From JAFEDN01 sp963795715 (lineage in GTDB: Bacteria > Pseudomonadota > Gammaproteobacteria > Coxiellales > Coxiellaceae), in assembly GCA_963795715.1 (NCBI GenBank), contig CAWCIY010000002.1, positions 2,232,001 to 2,296,000 on the forward strand: a stretch of DNA of 64,000 nucleotides, read 5' to 3'. The translations under genes were made by a program, and so were the position numbers. Positions 1 through 10,074 of this stretch are shown one piece after another (position 1 is the stretch's first letter; each line of letters starts with the position of its first letter). The notes under the pieces were generated by a model. The model made no database searches. It was not told the origin of the DNA and saw only the letters and a list, made by a program, of their open reading frames with translations.

Positions 1-174
1 GCTGATTACAAAGCCTAAACTTAACGAAACAAAAAATCAAACTGTTGATTAACCTACTGAAAAATAACGAATTTTTAGTGTTTAATTTTAGCTCAACTCA
101 GGTTGCCCGTTAGTAAAAAGCCTAGTTGAGTCTAGTAAGTCCTAGTTGTGTCCTGCAAAACTCCTACACAGCAT

Positions 175-2700
175 TTAACCGTTCTCAATCACATTCTCCT
201 GCATACTTTTGTAAGTTTGATCTACGCGATTTGGCTTTTCAGGGTATTTCATCAGTAATAAACCACGATCTACTAATGGCGTCAGGAAACGAGACAAATT
301 ATCTGGATTTCTATTTAACAATTCACTTAATTGCTTCCTAGATAACCACCTATCTTCACATAATTTTAAGATCAATTGCTCCATATCTTGCGGAGCCAGA
401 CGTCTTTTCTTTCGCGCAGGTTCGGCAATGATATGTAGGAACTGATTTTCCTTATGTAAGAAGTTATCTATGTTATGTGGGAAGTCAGCATCTTTATGTA
501 GGAACTCCGGCGGCTTATGAGAGAACTCCCCATCAGGAGAAACTACAGTCATATCGGAAACTAACCGATACCGGCTGCCACGAGCCTGACCTTCTTGTGC
601 GAGCACGCCTTTGGCAACTAGCCCTTGAAATATGCGCGTAATATCAGTTGAATGGCTATGGGTTATCTGTCGCATACGCGCATTATCTACATACTCTTCT
701 ACATCGGCTGTAACTAATGCTTGTACTTCCAACTTATTAAAACTCTGAAATTGACCGCCGAACTTCTTTTGGAGTCGATTCAAAGATTCTTCAGGAATTA
801 AACTGACCATCGGCAAGTACCAGTATACCCGATCTGGTTGCATCCTTTCACGCACCAAAGGAGAACGCCAATGTTGAGTATTCCAGCCCTGGCGAATTTT
901 ATCGATTCCAGACCCTGCTTTTTCAGCAGCCCCAATCATCATGAACATCGTTTGCAATGTTTTATTGCGGCATTCGCTTACATTTCCTCGTAGTAACTGA
1001 TCCAAAGAAACCAATAATGTTCCAGGATTAGAAAATTCGAAATAATCCTTATTTTTAATAATCACTATTCCACCTACTCCTTGATAATCCGCATGAATTA
1101 AGGCATTCACCAAGGCTTCCCGAATCGCTTCATGTACCTCTGTTTCACCTTTACGAAAAAGCTCAGAATTCAATTGAAATGGGAGTTTCAAATCAGTAGA
1201 CAAACGTTGAATGACGCGAAGATAAAATTGAAATAAATTTGCTGTCCATGTGCCATCTCTCGTTAACCGATCAGTCCAACGTACGCTTAAATCATTAGAA
1301 AGCTTTTCGCGATAATCAACGTGATAATGTGGGATTGCTTCTCGAATCGCTTCATCGCTGCCAAACATGGCTAATCCCGCTACCGTCAATCCTTCTTGCC
1401 CAGTTGACCGATCTTGCCGCCAACCGCCAAGCTTGACTAATAATCCCTTATCATCTTCACTTAACCAAGGATGTATGGATTTAAGCGAACCTAATCTTTG
1501 TCGATATTGATGCAAACTGGGCAGATCAATATCTTTTAATCCAAAATTTTCAAGGATTCGACTATCGGCAGGAGATTCAGCTCGATCTGAAAGCATGCGC
1601 CCAACTTCTTGCTCATTACAATGATAATCACCCTCGTAGTTCCGCCGATAAGTTCCAATCAGAGGATTCTGCCCTTTATTTTCTAGTAAATAAAGCTGTT
1701 CCACTGCTGATCCTGGTAAATAATGTACTAAGACACTGATGTCCTCATTTGTGAGGTTACATGAGCGAAGTTGAAGTGCTTTTAATTTTTGAATACTTGA
1801 GGCCAACATCAGGATAGAATCGCCAAACTCGCTATTATCAAATATCAAGGTATCAATTAACAATGAAGAATTTATTCCGAGAGCTAGTTGAGCCATCGTT
1901 TCATTATCAAATTGCTGCTCAAGTAATTGAAGCGCTGAAATCATCGTAGAAGGTAAAGCTGTTGAAAATACATGCATACTAGTAGGTGTAAAAGAATTTC
2001 CTATTAATTCAAGCCACCAAAAATTGGTTTGATTCAATTGTTGCGCGAGAGCAATTATTCCTTGCTCTCCACATTGGCTGCCAATTCCAAAAATGTTGGT
2101 GAGCAAAGGCAAAGTTTTTAAACTATTGGTTAATGCCATGACTCCTTGATCCGTTATATTAGCGCTGATAAGCACTATAGTATTTAAAAAGGAATTTTGA
2201 ACCATTTGTGCAAAGAACTTTGCACCTTCATCCGTAATATAATCACCACTTATCCGCAACTGTGTCAATAAGGGATTGTTTTTTACAATATTGGTTAATG
2301 CCTGAACGGTCTTATCGCCGACCTGAGAACCACTTAATTCTATCTGATGGATGGGCATAGTAGCTAAAGCTTGAGCTAATAGTTGACCCGCATTATCGTC
2401 AATGTTTGCACTCAATAAAAAAAACCCATCAATTTTGGTAGTGTTTAACTGATTGGCTAATTGGATAATTCCAATGTTATCCACGTTGGGAAAGCAAAGG
2501 ATTATTTTGTTAATTTGTGTATTAGGCAATACATTTATAAGATATTGCAAACCTTGATTGGTGAGTTCTGTTCCTCCTATACTAAACTCATCCAAGCAAC
2601 CTAATCTTATTGTCTGTATCTTTGATATACTTAGGTAGCCTACCAATGACTTCATATCAGTATCGGCAAAATTATCATATATAGTTAAATCTGTTAACAA
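175..2700 (-). CDS. Chimeric open frame: LRR segment fused to the rear of an AlbA/ATP-binding regulator
   Basis: This 841-codon frame joins two unrelated parts. Residues 1-340 are leucine-rich repeats, closely matching the LRR part of the paralogue at 10075-14148 (for example NITDQGVMALTNSL). From about residue 345 the sequence becomes the rear of an AlbA_2/HATPase_c_4 (RecG-like) transcriptional regulator: an arginine-rich strand, EVGRMLSDR, then the ATPase motif EAIREALVNALIHADY near residues 524-539 with FSNPG at 556-560, and a winged-helix C-terminus at about 640-840. The N-terminal AlbA_2 core is missing. The first codon (TTG) has no ribosome site of its own and overlaps the end of the upstream frame (2694-2696), so this is most simply the last frame of a decayed LRR gene. 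Whether it is translated is unknown. The fusion itself is read directly from the sequence. Confidence 0.6.
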   Translation of the reverse strand: MLTDLTIYDNFADTDMKSLVGYLSISKIQTIRLGCLDEFSIGGTELTNQGLQYLINVLPNTQINKIILCFPNVDNIGIIQLANQLNTTKIDGFFLLSANIDDNAGQLLAQALATMPIHQIELSGSQVGDKTVQALTNIVKNNPLLTQLRISGDYITDEGAKFFAQMVQNSFLNTIVLISANITDQGVMALTNSLKTLPLLTNIFGIGSQCGEQGIIALAQQLNQTNFWWLELIGNSFTPTSMHVFSTALPSTMISALQLLEQQFDNETMAQLALGINSSLLIDTLIFDNSEFGDSILMLASSIQKLKALQLRSCNLTNEDISVLVHYLPGSAVEQLYLLENKGQNPLIGTYRRNYEGDYHCNEQEVGRMLSDRAESPADSRILENFGLKDIDLPSLHQYRQRLGSLKSIHPWLSEDDKGLLVKLGGWRQDRSTGQEGLTVAGLAMFGSDEAIREAIPHYHVDYREKLSNDLSVRWTDRLTRDGTWTANLFQFYLRVIQRLSTDLKLPFQLNSELFRKGETEVHEAIREALVNALIHADYQGVGGIVIIKNKDYFEFSNPGTLLVSLDQLLRGNVSECRNKTLQTMFMMIGAAEKAGSGIDKIRQGWNTQHWRSPLVRERMQPDRVYWYLPMVSLIPEESLNRLQKKFGGQFQSFNKLEVQALVTADVEEYVDNARMRQITHSHSTDITRIFQGLVAKGVLAQEGQARGSRYRLVSDMTVVSPDGEFSHKPPEFLHKDADFPHNIDNFLHKENQFLHIIAEPARKKRRLAPQDMEQLILKLCEDRWLSRKQLSELLNRNPDNLSRFLTPLVDRGLLLMKYPEKPNRVDQTYKSMQENVIENG

Positions 2701-4924
2701 CGCTCCCTCGTTTCAATTGCTACTAAGATTTTCACCATTTCATCACCTGTTAGATTTTTATAATTGAGTATCAATTGAGTTAAACTAGTTAAATGAAAAA
2801 GAGAAATTTGCTCAACGAGTTGGGTAACAGGATCACTTAAATTAATAGTGCGAAATTGATTCATTAACAGGTCAAAGCATTCTACGGTGAACTCAGTCGC
2901 CCATTCTGGGTAACCAAAACCTAATTCAAATCCTGGCTTATCCGGACAATGAATTGCTTCAATAATACTTTTTACAATCTTACTCAAGAAATATAATTCC
3001 ACCGCTAGCTCAGCAGCTTTTAATGAGAGAAACAGTGGATGGTGCCATAAAGTCATAGGATGCCCTAACCACCATAATAAATAATAAGCATAGATTCGGT
3101 GTGGCACAGCATTAATCCACTTTGAAATATCATTTGCTTTTTCATAAATACTTTTTAATTCTTGCTCAATTTCGTTATGTTCTTCTTTTTCATCAAGGGT
3201 GACTTTTCCAGCTAAGAGCCTCAAGTCAGCTAAAGCCTTGGCCTTTGTATACAAAATTAATGCCAATGTTTCCGATTTGTAATCTGCCTTTTTTAAGCGA
3301 GACAAATTTTTAAATCCAACGCCATGAGCTATTTTTGCTAGACTCTCCATCGCATTTAGTTGGGTTACTTTTTTCCCTTTTTTGGCTACATTGCGTATAA
3401 TCTCAAAAGCTTGTTTTCGATTTTCTACCGTTAATCTTCCGTCCCAACGAACCGCATACTCTAATTTTTGAATCTGACTACTTAAAGAAAATAGACCAGA
3501 TACAATCGGAACCGATTCTTGAAACACATCCCGGAAAAATCCACCTGGTTCTGTTATATGTTTTTCCACAGTAAATGCTGTTCTTTTTAGTTTGCTGGCC
3601 ACTATTTCGACCGACCCTGACATTTTATCCATTTTCATTTCTTTTGCAGTGAACCGTTTAGCAATTAATTTGCCTTTCGCCACATTTATTTTCTTAGCTA
3701 CCACTTCCTTAGCTTCAACATTTTTCATTTCTATCCCTGCTTCAGTCGTTTCTAGTTGATATTTTATGTTGAGGCTCGTCATTTCATCAACAGTAGTCGC
3801 TATACTACTCGATAATTTGTCAGCTTTTATTTTCTTTGATTTCGTTTTACAAATGGTTACTTTTTTCTCTTCGTCCATTTTAATCTGAGAGGATTGATTG
3901 TTTCCCTCTCCCGTATCCAGTCCTTGTATCACAAATTCATCTGAAAAAGACCCAATTTCTTCAATATACGTATCCTGTCCAGTAATATGATCAGCATATA
4001 TTTTCCCTTCAATAGTGATTTTACGAACCGTCATCCAGTCAACCGTAATGTCGCTCTCTCCTAAAATATTTACATCTAGTAATAACTCTTTAAAAATCCA
4101 AAAATATTGGTATTCGACAGACCTTTTAAAAATCCTATGATTAAAGGAGCTGTTAAAATTAATTTTAACCATCTGCTATCTATTTTTGCTAAAGTCCGTA
4201 CTAAACTATCAATACCTTTTTGTTCAGAATTACTGAAAACATCTTTGAATTCAACAAAACCGGTGAGTTCGGGTTGGAAGTAACTAATAAACCGATAAGC
4301 GAGCATTACATAAATGAAATAATGAACCGACTTAAAAAGGGCTCATTCTATCCCTTGGACAAATCCTCTCACAAAATTTGCTTTTTCCAATCCTTGTACG
4401 GTAGACAGTAGTATCGAGCGTTCTTCCTTCCAAACTGGCTTACATTTTTCCTTTGTTTCGGGATGTAAATCTGTCGCCAATATTACTAGTGATTGTAAAA
4501 TTTTTTCTGCTAATTGATCTACCCAACTCCATTTCATCCAAGGATGATATAGTCTTTTTATTTGAGAACAACGTGAGGTTTGTTCTTTATTTTCTTGACG
4601 AATTTCTTGTTCAAAGATGTCAGACAAATGTTTCAATAGATCAGTGCCATCTTCATTATGTTTTAAAATTTCATTGTAATGAAATTCTAATTTATTTTCC
4701 GTTAAATAACGGTGCATATTTGGATATTTATGCTCTTCTTGTACCATATTCAATGGTTGCTTAATACTTTCATCATTCTGATCAATCTGTGTCTTCTCTT
4801 CGTTTAATGTAATTGACTGTGATGAATCCATTGTAGACTGATAATCAGAATTAGAATCGGAAGAATTATTCAATAAAGGTAAGGATATGTCTGCTGATGA
4901 GGAATTTGAAGACGATCTTGACAT
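2694..4924 (-). pseudogene. LRR membrane protein, copy 1 (5' part, broken)
   Basis: This aligns along its whole length with the intact paralogues at 5968-9819 and 10075-14148. The start at 4924 follows a good GGAGGG ribosome site. Three lesions are visible. An in-frame TGA at 4343-4345, right after FVRGFVQGIE, replaces the TTA leucine codon of copy 3. An insertion of about 35 bp near 4070-4110 changes frame after PLIIGFLKGLSN. A one-base loss near 2700 ends the frame in ETRERC just before the LRRs. Between the lesions the Ser-rich N-terminus, the membrane segment with LAYRFISYF, the Lys-rich repeats and the segment with YYLLWWLGHPM are all recognisable. With the fused 3' part at 175-2700 it forms one dead gene. 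Function unknown; a secreted or envelope LRR protein is inferred. Confidence 0.8.
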
Positions 4925-4988
4925 GACATACCCTCCTTCTTATGGTCAAAAACGTTGACTTCCTGTTTCGAAGCTGTAGCAATAAGTT

Positions 4989-5018
4989 AGAATACCATTA
5001 AAGGGATTACAAGCACAA
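4989..5018 (-). promoter_or_regulatory. Promoter-like motif upstream of LRR copy 1
   Basis: On the minus strand this reads TTGTGC, 18 bases, TATTCT, about 65 bases before the start at 4924. The same motif lies at the matching place upstream of the two other LRR copies (9867-9895 and 14211-14240). The whole upstream stretch of about 165 bp is similar between copies 1 and 3. Sigma-70-type recognition is inferred. Confidence 0.45.
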
Positions 5019-5112
5019 ATTCCTTTTTGAACAATTTTTGCTTAAACAATCCTTATGCCTTTAGATTCAATAAGCCATAGCTGATATATAACCACAACCA
5101 TGGCTATTTTAA

Positions 5113-5622
5113 TTGTTAACGGGTGCACGAAAATCTAATGTACTAGCTATGCGTTGGGATCAAATTAATTTAGATGGCCGGGAATGGCGTATACCCAAAG
5201 CAAAAAACGAAACTCCACAAATTGTGACTTTGTCAGAAGAAGCTTGTTTTCTTCTGAAGCAGTGTAAGGAAAAAGCTACTAACAATTTTGTATTTCCCAG
5301 CACGGGCAAAACTGGTCATTTAACTGAACCTAAAAAAGGCTGGGGTCGTATCCTTAAACAAGCTGGAATAGCAGACTTACGTATTCACGATTTGCGCCGA
5401 ACATTAGGCAGTTGGCAAGCCCGCACCGGGGCATCCCTCGCCATTATTGAGAAATCTTTGAACCACAAATCGCCTCAAGCGACGGCCATTTATGCTCGAT
5501 TAGACCTTGATCCTGTGCGCGCTTCAGTGGAAAAAGCGACTAGAGCGATGCTAGAAACTGCTGGTATTACAGGAGTAAAAAGAAATGAATTACAAACCAC
5601 ATCTTTAGGTAAATCAGAATGA
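5113..5622 (+). pseudogene. Tyrosine recombinase/phage-type integrase, catalytic domain only
   Basis: This frame of about 169 codons is the catalytic half of a phage-type tyrosine integrase. It shows the first arginine in TGARKSNVL, the HxxR box in IHDLRRTLG, the second histidine region in LNHKSPQ and the nucleophile tyrosine in AIYARLDLDPV. Family members are usually 380-420 residues with an arm-binding and a core-binding domain ahead; here the frame opens directly at the first catalytic arginine with only a TTG codon. The 5' half is therefore missing and the gene should be inactive as an integrase. It lies divergent from LRR copy 1, and a lost integrated element is inferred. Confidence 0.75.
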
Positions 5623-5739
5623 CGACTGACAAATTTTCTCTAAGCGGGATAAATGGCCAAATATTTTTAGACCCAAGGACTGAATCTGCCTAACCCATTT
5701 TAAATTTAAATAATAGAATAGTACTGGGTCTTGGTCAGC

Positions 5740-5945
5740 TACCCAAAACTCAAAGAATCTGTCGAAGCTAATGATGTGCTCGATATACGGGACGACGCAC
5801 TGCTCACATTTGCAAAAGGAAAACGCATCCAGGATGCCGCACTGCTGGACGAACTGGCTTGTCGCACTGAAGAAGGCGGTAAATGTGGAAACAAAATACC
5901 TCGATCGAGCACATCATCGGCTTCAAATGATTTTTTGAGTTTGGT
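5740..5945 (+). repeat. Remnant repeated at the 3' end of LRR copies 2 and 3
   Basis: The plus strand reads LKESVEANDVLDIRDDAL and then TFAKGKRIQDAA. A closely related stretch occurs at 10081-10270 (LKESVEADDVLDERE, TFAKGKRIQDVV). Differences between the two are mostly silent or conservative in this frame, so it derives from a plus-strand coding sequence. I do not recognise the family. The unit seems to have been duplicated together with the LRR gene. Confidence 0.5.
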
Positions 5946-5967
5946 GTAGTCGTAACCTCTAACTTTA

Positions 5968-8900
5968 TTATGGTGTAAGAATTATACGATCTTCCGAGGT
6001 ATTTTTAGAAGGAGCAGATAAAGATGCAAAGATTGAAAAGCGTAGATTTCGAATTTTTTCTTGGGCAGTAATTTTAAATGGACCAATTATTGCACTAGCT
6101 AAATTAACACAATCACTATAGTTCTTTGATATGCAAGAAACTGAATTATCAACTATCCGTTTTATCCAAGTAATATTTTTATAGACTAATATTCCAGCTC
6201 CTATAGTTCCTAAAATGGCAGCAGATACAGTGGATACAGACAATGGGGCTTCCTTTTTTAAAAGGGAATCAGGTAAATAGTAAGAAGAAATTGAGAAACT
6301 CTTATTAGAATTATTAAACCACGTTGTATCTGAATAGCACAATTCATTTTGACAAAACTCTTTCCAACGAAAAGATTCAACTTCATATAACAAACTGTCA
6401 GAAATACCATTTCCTATTAAGTTTAACCTCTGCAAGGGTGTAGAATGATAAATATTCGCGAATGCAATTGCTCCTTCATTGGTAAGAAAATTATAAGACA
6501 AATTTAACTCAGTGACTGACGAACGGGGTAAGACTTTTACAAGAGAAGACACGCCATTATCACTAATGGAATTATTAAAAAAAGAAATACTGCGCATAGG
6601 TGAATTTACTAAATAAGGTGCAAGCAATTGAATACTATTGTCTGTTAAATTACACTCAACACAAGTAAACTCAATCAATTGTGACATCGCCGGAATCAGA
6701 TACTGTAAACCTTGACTAAGATCGTTTTTCCAAATTAAAAAGAAATCGATTAGCGAAGACGAGATACCATCAACCAATATCTTAAATGCATTTTCATCTA
6801 AATTATTATCGATCAGATCAAAATGCCTAACTTGGGAAGATGGCAAATTTCGACTCAAAGCACTGGCGCTGTTCACCGTAAATTCATTACCCCATAAAGT
6901 AAACCACCATATTTGAGTTTGATTCAAAATATTGGCCAATTCAATTATCCCTTCTTCACCAGTATGGGTTTTCAATGTTAATTGCTTTAATGGAATAGTC
7001 GCGAAACTATTCGCTAATGATATGACCCCCTCATCGGTTATGTTGTTACCAAGAACACCTACAGTGTCCAAATAAGAATTTCTAATAATATTCGCAAAAG
7101 TGGTGGCACCTTTATCGGTAATAAAATTTCCTTCTATCCATATTTCAGTTAAATTTGGACTGTTTTTAACAACATCAGTAAAATAATTTATAGTTTGATC
7201 GCCAACTTTATCACCACTCAACATAATTCTCTGCATTTTCATAGTCGATAATACTTTTAGTAAATATTCTGCACCACTATCATCCATGTTTGATGTTGGC
7301 ACATAAAATTTACTGATATCTGTTGAATTCAATATATTAGCTAAAGCAATATATGCCAGACTATCTACTTTGGGAAAACAGAGCCATAAAGAAGTAAGTT
7401 TTGTATAAGGCAAAACGTTTATTAAATATTGCATCCCTTGGTTAGTCAAAAACTCTCCACCCGGATATTCGTAGTCAATACAACCCAATTCTAATACTTG
7501 AATAGCGGAAGTTTTCAAGTATGCAGAAAATATTTGCATATCTACATCTGCAAAATGATCATAAATGTAAAGTTTAGATAGTTCTGCTCCTCGGTTTGTA
7601 ATGCCATCTAAAATAGCCACCATTTCGCTACCTGTTAAATTTTTATATTGTAATTGAAAATTTTTCAAATCATTCAAATGAAATAAATTAATTTGCTCTA
7701 CTAATGTTTGAACAGAATCAGAAAGATTGACCGTGCGAAATTGATCTATGTATTGGTTAAAACAACCAGTAGTTAACTCCGTTGCCCACTCTGGGTAACC
7801 AAAACCTAATTTAAATCCTCGCTTATCAGGACAATTAATTGCTTCCTGAATACTTTCTACAATCTTACTCAAGAAATATAATTCCAATCCTAATTTAGCA
7901 GCTTTCAACGAGAGGAACAGTGGACGATTCCACCAAACTACAGAATGCCCTAACCACCATAATAAATAATAAGTATATATCCGGCGTGAGAGAGTACTTT
8001 TTGAAATATCTTTTGCTATATTTTTCATTTTTTCATAAAGACTTATTGATTCTTGCTTGATTTCATTATGTTCTTTTTTTTCATCGGGAGTGACTGCTCC
8101 AACTAAAAGTCTCAGGTCAGCTAAAGCTCTGGCCTTGATATATAAAATTAATGCCAATGTTTCCGATGGGTAACCTGCCTTTTTTAAACGAGGCAAATCC
8201 TTAAATCCTACTCCATGAGCTATTTTTGTCAGGCTCTCTATAGCATTCAGTTGCGTTACTTTTTTTCCCTTTTTTGCTACATTACGTATGATCTCAAATG
8301 CTCGTTTTCGATTCTCTACAGTTAATCTTCCATCCCAACGAACCGCATATTCTAATTGTTGAATTTGGTTACTTAAGGAAAATAGACTCGATACAACGGG
8401 GACAGATTCTTGAAGAACATCTCGGCAAAACCCACCTGGTTCTGTCATATGTGCCTCTGCAGCAAATTCTGTTTTTTTTAGTTTGCTAGCCACTATTTCT
8501 ATCGATCCTGACATTCTATCCATTTTTATTTCTTTTGCAGTTAAGCGCTTAGCAATTAATTTACCTTTTGCCACATTAACTTTTTTTGCTGTAATGTCTT
8601 TTGCTTCAACCGTTTTAAGACTCATCCCTGTATTAGTCGTTTCTAATTCATATTTTATGTTGATGCTTGTCATTTCATCGAAAGTAGTCACTGCGTTACT
8701 AGACAGTTTATCCACTTTCATTTCCTTTAATTTTGCTTTACTAACAGTTACTTTTTTCTCTTCATCCATTTTAATTTCAGAGGTTTGATTGTCTTCTTCT
8801 CCTGTACATAGTCCTTGTATCGCAAATTCCTCTGAAGAAATTCCAATTTTATCGATATACGTGTTCTGTCCAGTAATATTATTAGCCTTTAATCCTTTAA

Positions 8901-9819
8901 TAGTAATTTTATGAGCCGTCATCCGATCAACCGTGATATCGCTTTCCCCTAGAAAATTTATATTTGACAAACCCTGTATAATTCCGATGATTAAAGGAGT
9001 CGTTAAAATTAATTTTAACCACCCACTATCTACTTTTGCTAAAGTCCGTACTAAACTATCGATACCTTTCTGTTCAGAATCACCGAATACCTCTTTGAAT
9101 TCAACAAAATCACCTAGTCCAGGTTGAAGAAAACTAACAAACCGATAAGCCAGCATCGCATAAATAAAATAATGAACTGACTTAAAAAGACCCAATTCTA
9201 TCCCTTGGACAAATCCCCTCACAAAATTGGCTTTTTCTAATCCCAATACAGTGGACAGCAGGATCGAGCGTTCTGCTTTCCACACTGGCTTACATTTTTC
9301 CTTTGTTTCAGGATGTAAATCTGCCAGCCATATTACTGGTGATTGTAAAATTTTTTCGGCGAATTGATCTACCCAACTCCATTTCATCCAAGGACGATAT
9401 AATCTTTCTTGGGAGCAACGTGAATTTGGTTCTTTATTGTCTTGATAAATTTCTTGTTTAAAGATTTCAAATAAATCTCCTAATATCTTAGTTTCACCTT
9501 CATCATGTTTTAAAATATCATCATAGGTAAATCCGAGATTATTTTCCGTTATATAACGGTGCATTTCTGGATATTTATGCTCTTCTTGTACTATATTCGG
9601 TGGTTGCTCAGGATCTTGATTCTGACGATCAGTTTCTGTCTTCCCCTCTTTTATAATTATCGCTGCATTTTCATTTGATTCTTGCTGTGATGAAGTTGAA
9701 TTTGATGTAATAGACTCATAATTAGAACTGGAAGAACCACTCAATAAATGCGTCTTCAATCCTGAGTTACCTTGTATAGGCTCTAATTGTAAATCTGAAG
9801 ATGATCCTGATTTTAACAT
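5968..9819 (-). CDS. LRR-repeat membrane protein, copy 2
   Basis: The gene encodes 1283 residues. I chose the start at 9819 because GGAGGGG precedes that ATG; an upstream start at 9876 would have no such site. Visible order: Ser-rich polar N-terminus (about 1-75); helical segment with YPEMHRYITENNLGF; hydrophobic stretch with FIYAMLAYRFVSFL (about 210-235) and another near 270-290; a Lys/Ala-rich region of about five-residue period (EAKDITAKKVNVAKGKLIAK); a hydrophobic pair around YYLLWWLGHSVVWW; leucine-rich repeats at about 690-1135 with the recurring pattern ITDEGVISLANSF; and a C-terminal membrane helix AAILGTIGAGILVYKN at about 1199-1221. The repeats resemble ribonuclease-inhibitor/NLR-type LRRs, which usually bind proteins. 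Function unknown; an effector or surface role is inferred from the eukaryotic-type LRRs. Confidence 0.8.
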   Translation of the reverse strand: MLKSGSSSDLQLEPIQGNSGLKTHLLSGSSSSNYESITSNSTSSQQESNENAAIIIKEGKTETDRQNQDPEQPPNIVQEEHKYPEMHRYITENNLGFTYDDILKHDEGETKILGDLFEIFKQEIYQDNKEPNSRCSQERLYRPWMKWSWVDQFAEKILQSPVIWLADLHPETKEKCKPVWKAERSILLSTVLGLEKANFVRGFVQGIELGLFKSVHYFIYAMLAYRFVSFLQPGLGDFVEFKEVFGDSEQKGIDSLVRTLAKVDSGWLKLILTTPLIIGIIQGLSNINFLGESDITVDRMTAHKITIKGLKANNITGQNTYIDKIGISSEEFAIQGLCTGEEDNQTSEIKMDEEKKVTVSKAKLKEMKVDKLSSNAVTTFDEMTSINIKYELETTNTGMSLKTVEAKDITAKKVNVAKGKLIAKRLTAKEIKMDRMSGSIEIVASKLKKTEFAAEAHMTEPGGFCRDVLQESVPVVSSLFSLSNQIQQLEYAVRWDGRLTVENRKRAFEIIRNVAKKGKKVTQLNAIESLTKIAHGVGFKDLPRLKKAGYPSETLALILYIKARALADLRLLVGAVTPDEKKEHNEIKQESISLYEKMKNIAKDISKSTLSRRIYTYYLLWWLGHSVVWWNRPLFLSLKAAKLGLELYFLSKIVESIQEAINCPDKRGFKLGFGYPEWATELTTGCFNQYIDQFRTVNLSDSVQTLVEQINLFHLNDLKNFQLQYKNLTGSEMVAILDGITNRGAELSKLYIYDHFADVDMQIFSAYLKTSAIQVLELGCIDYEYPGGEFLTNQGMQYLINVLPYTKLTSLWLCFPKVDSLAYIALANILNSTDISKFYVPTSNMDDSGAEYLLKVLSTMKMQRIMLSGDKVGDQTINYFTDVVKNSPNLTEIWIEGNFITDKGATTFANIIRNSYLDTVGVLGNNITDEGVISLANSFATIPLKQLTLKTHTGEEGIIELANILNQTQIWWFTLWGNEFTVNSASALSRNLPSSQVRHFDLIDNNLDENAFKILVDGISSSLIDFFLIWKNDLSQGLQYLIPAMSQLIEFTCVECNLTDNSIQLLAPYLVNSPMRSISFFNNSISDNGVSSLVKVLPRSSVTELNLSYNFLTNEGAIAFANIYHSTPLQRLNLIGNGISDSLLYEVESFRWKEFCQNELCYSDTTWFNNSNKSFSISSYYLPDSLLKKEAPLSVSTVSAAILGTIGAGILVYKNITWIKRIVDNSVSCISKNYSDCVNLASAIIGPFKITAQEKIRNLRFSIFASLSAPSKNTSEDRIILTP

Positions 9820-9866
9820 AGTACCCCTCCAATGATAAGTATCGACTTTCCTTTTCGAACAATTTG

Positions 9867-9895
9867 AGAATATCATTAAAGAATTTTAAGCGCAA
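9867..9895 (-). promoter_or_regulatory. Promoter-like motif upstream of LRR copy 2
   Basis: On the minus strand this reads TTGCGC, 17 bases, TATTCT, about 50 bases before the start at 9819. The bases just before TATTCT match those upstream of copies 1 and 3 (TTTAATG/TTAATGA), while the DNA further upstream differs. That selective conservation suggests a real promoter. Confidence 0.45.
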
Positions 9896-10074
9896 CACTC
9901 GAAATTTACGCAAATCTGCTTTTATTTTACTCAAAATTACTGTTCAAAAAACGAGGGCTAATTTGTACGTTTGGAACGATCAGTAGCTTTCCTAACAATT
10001 CATCTAAATAAAATTTTAGCGAGTTCTGGCTCTACTATCCCAATCGGCTTATTTATCTCTGTTAATAACATGAC

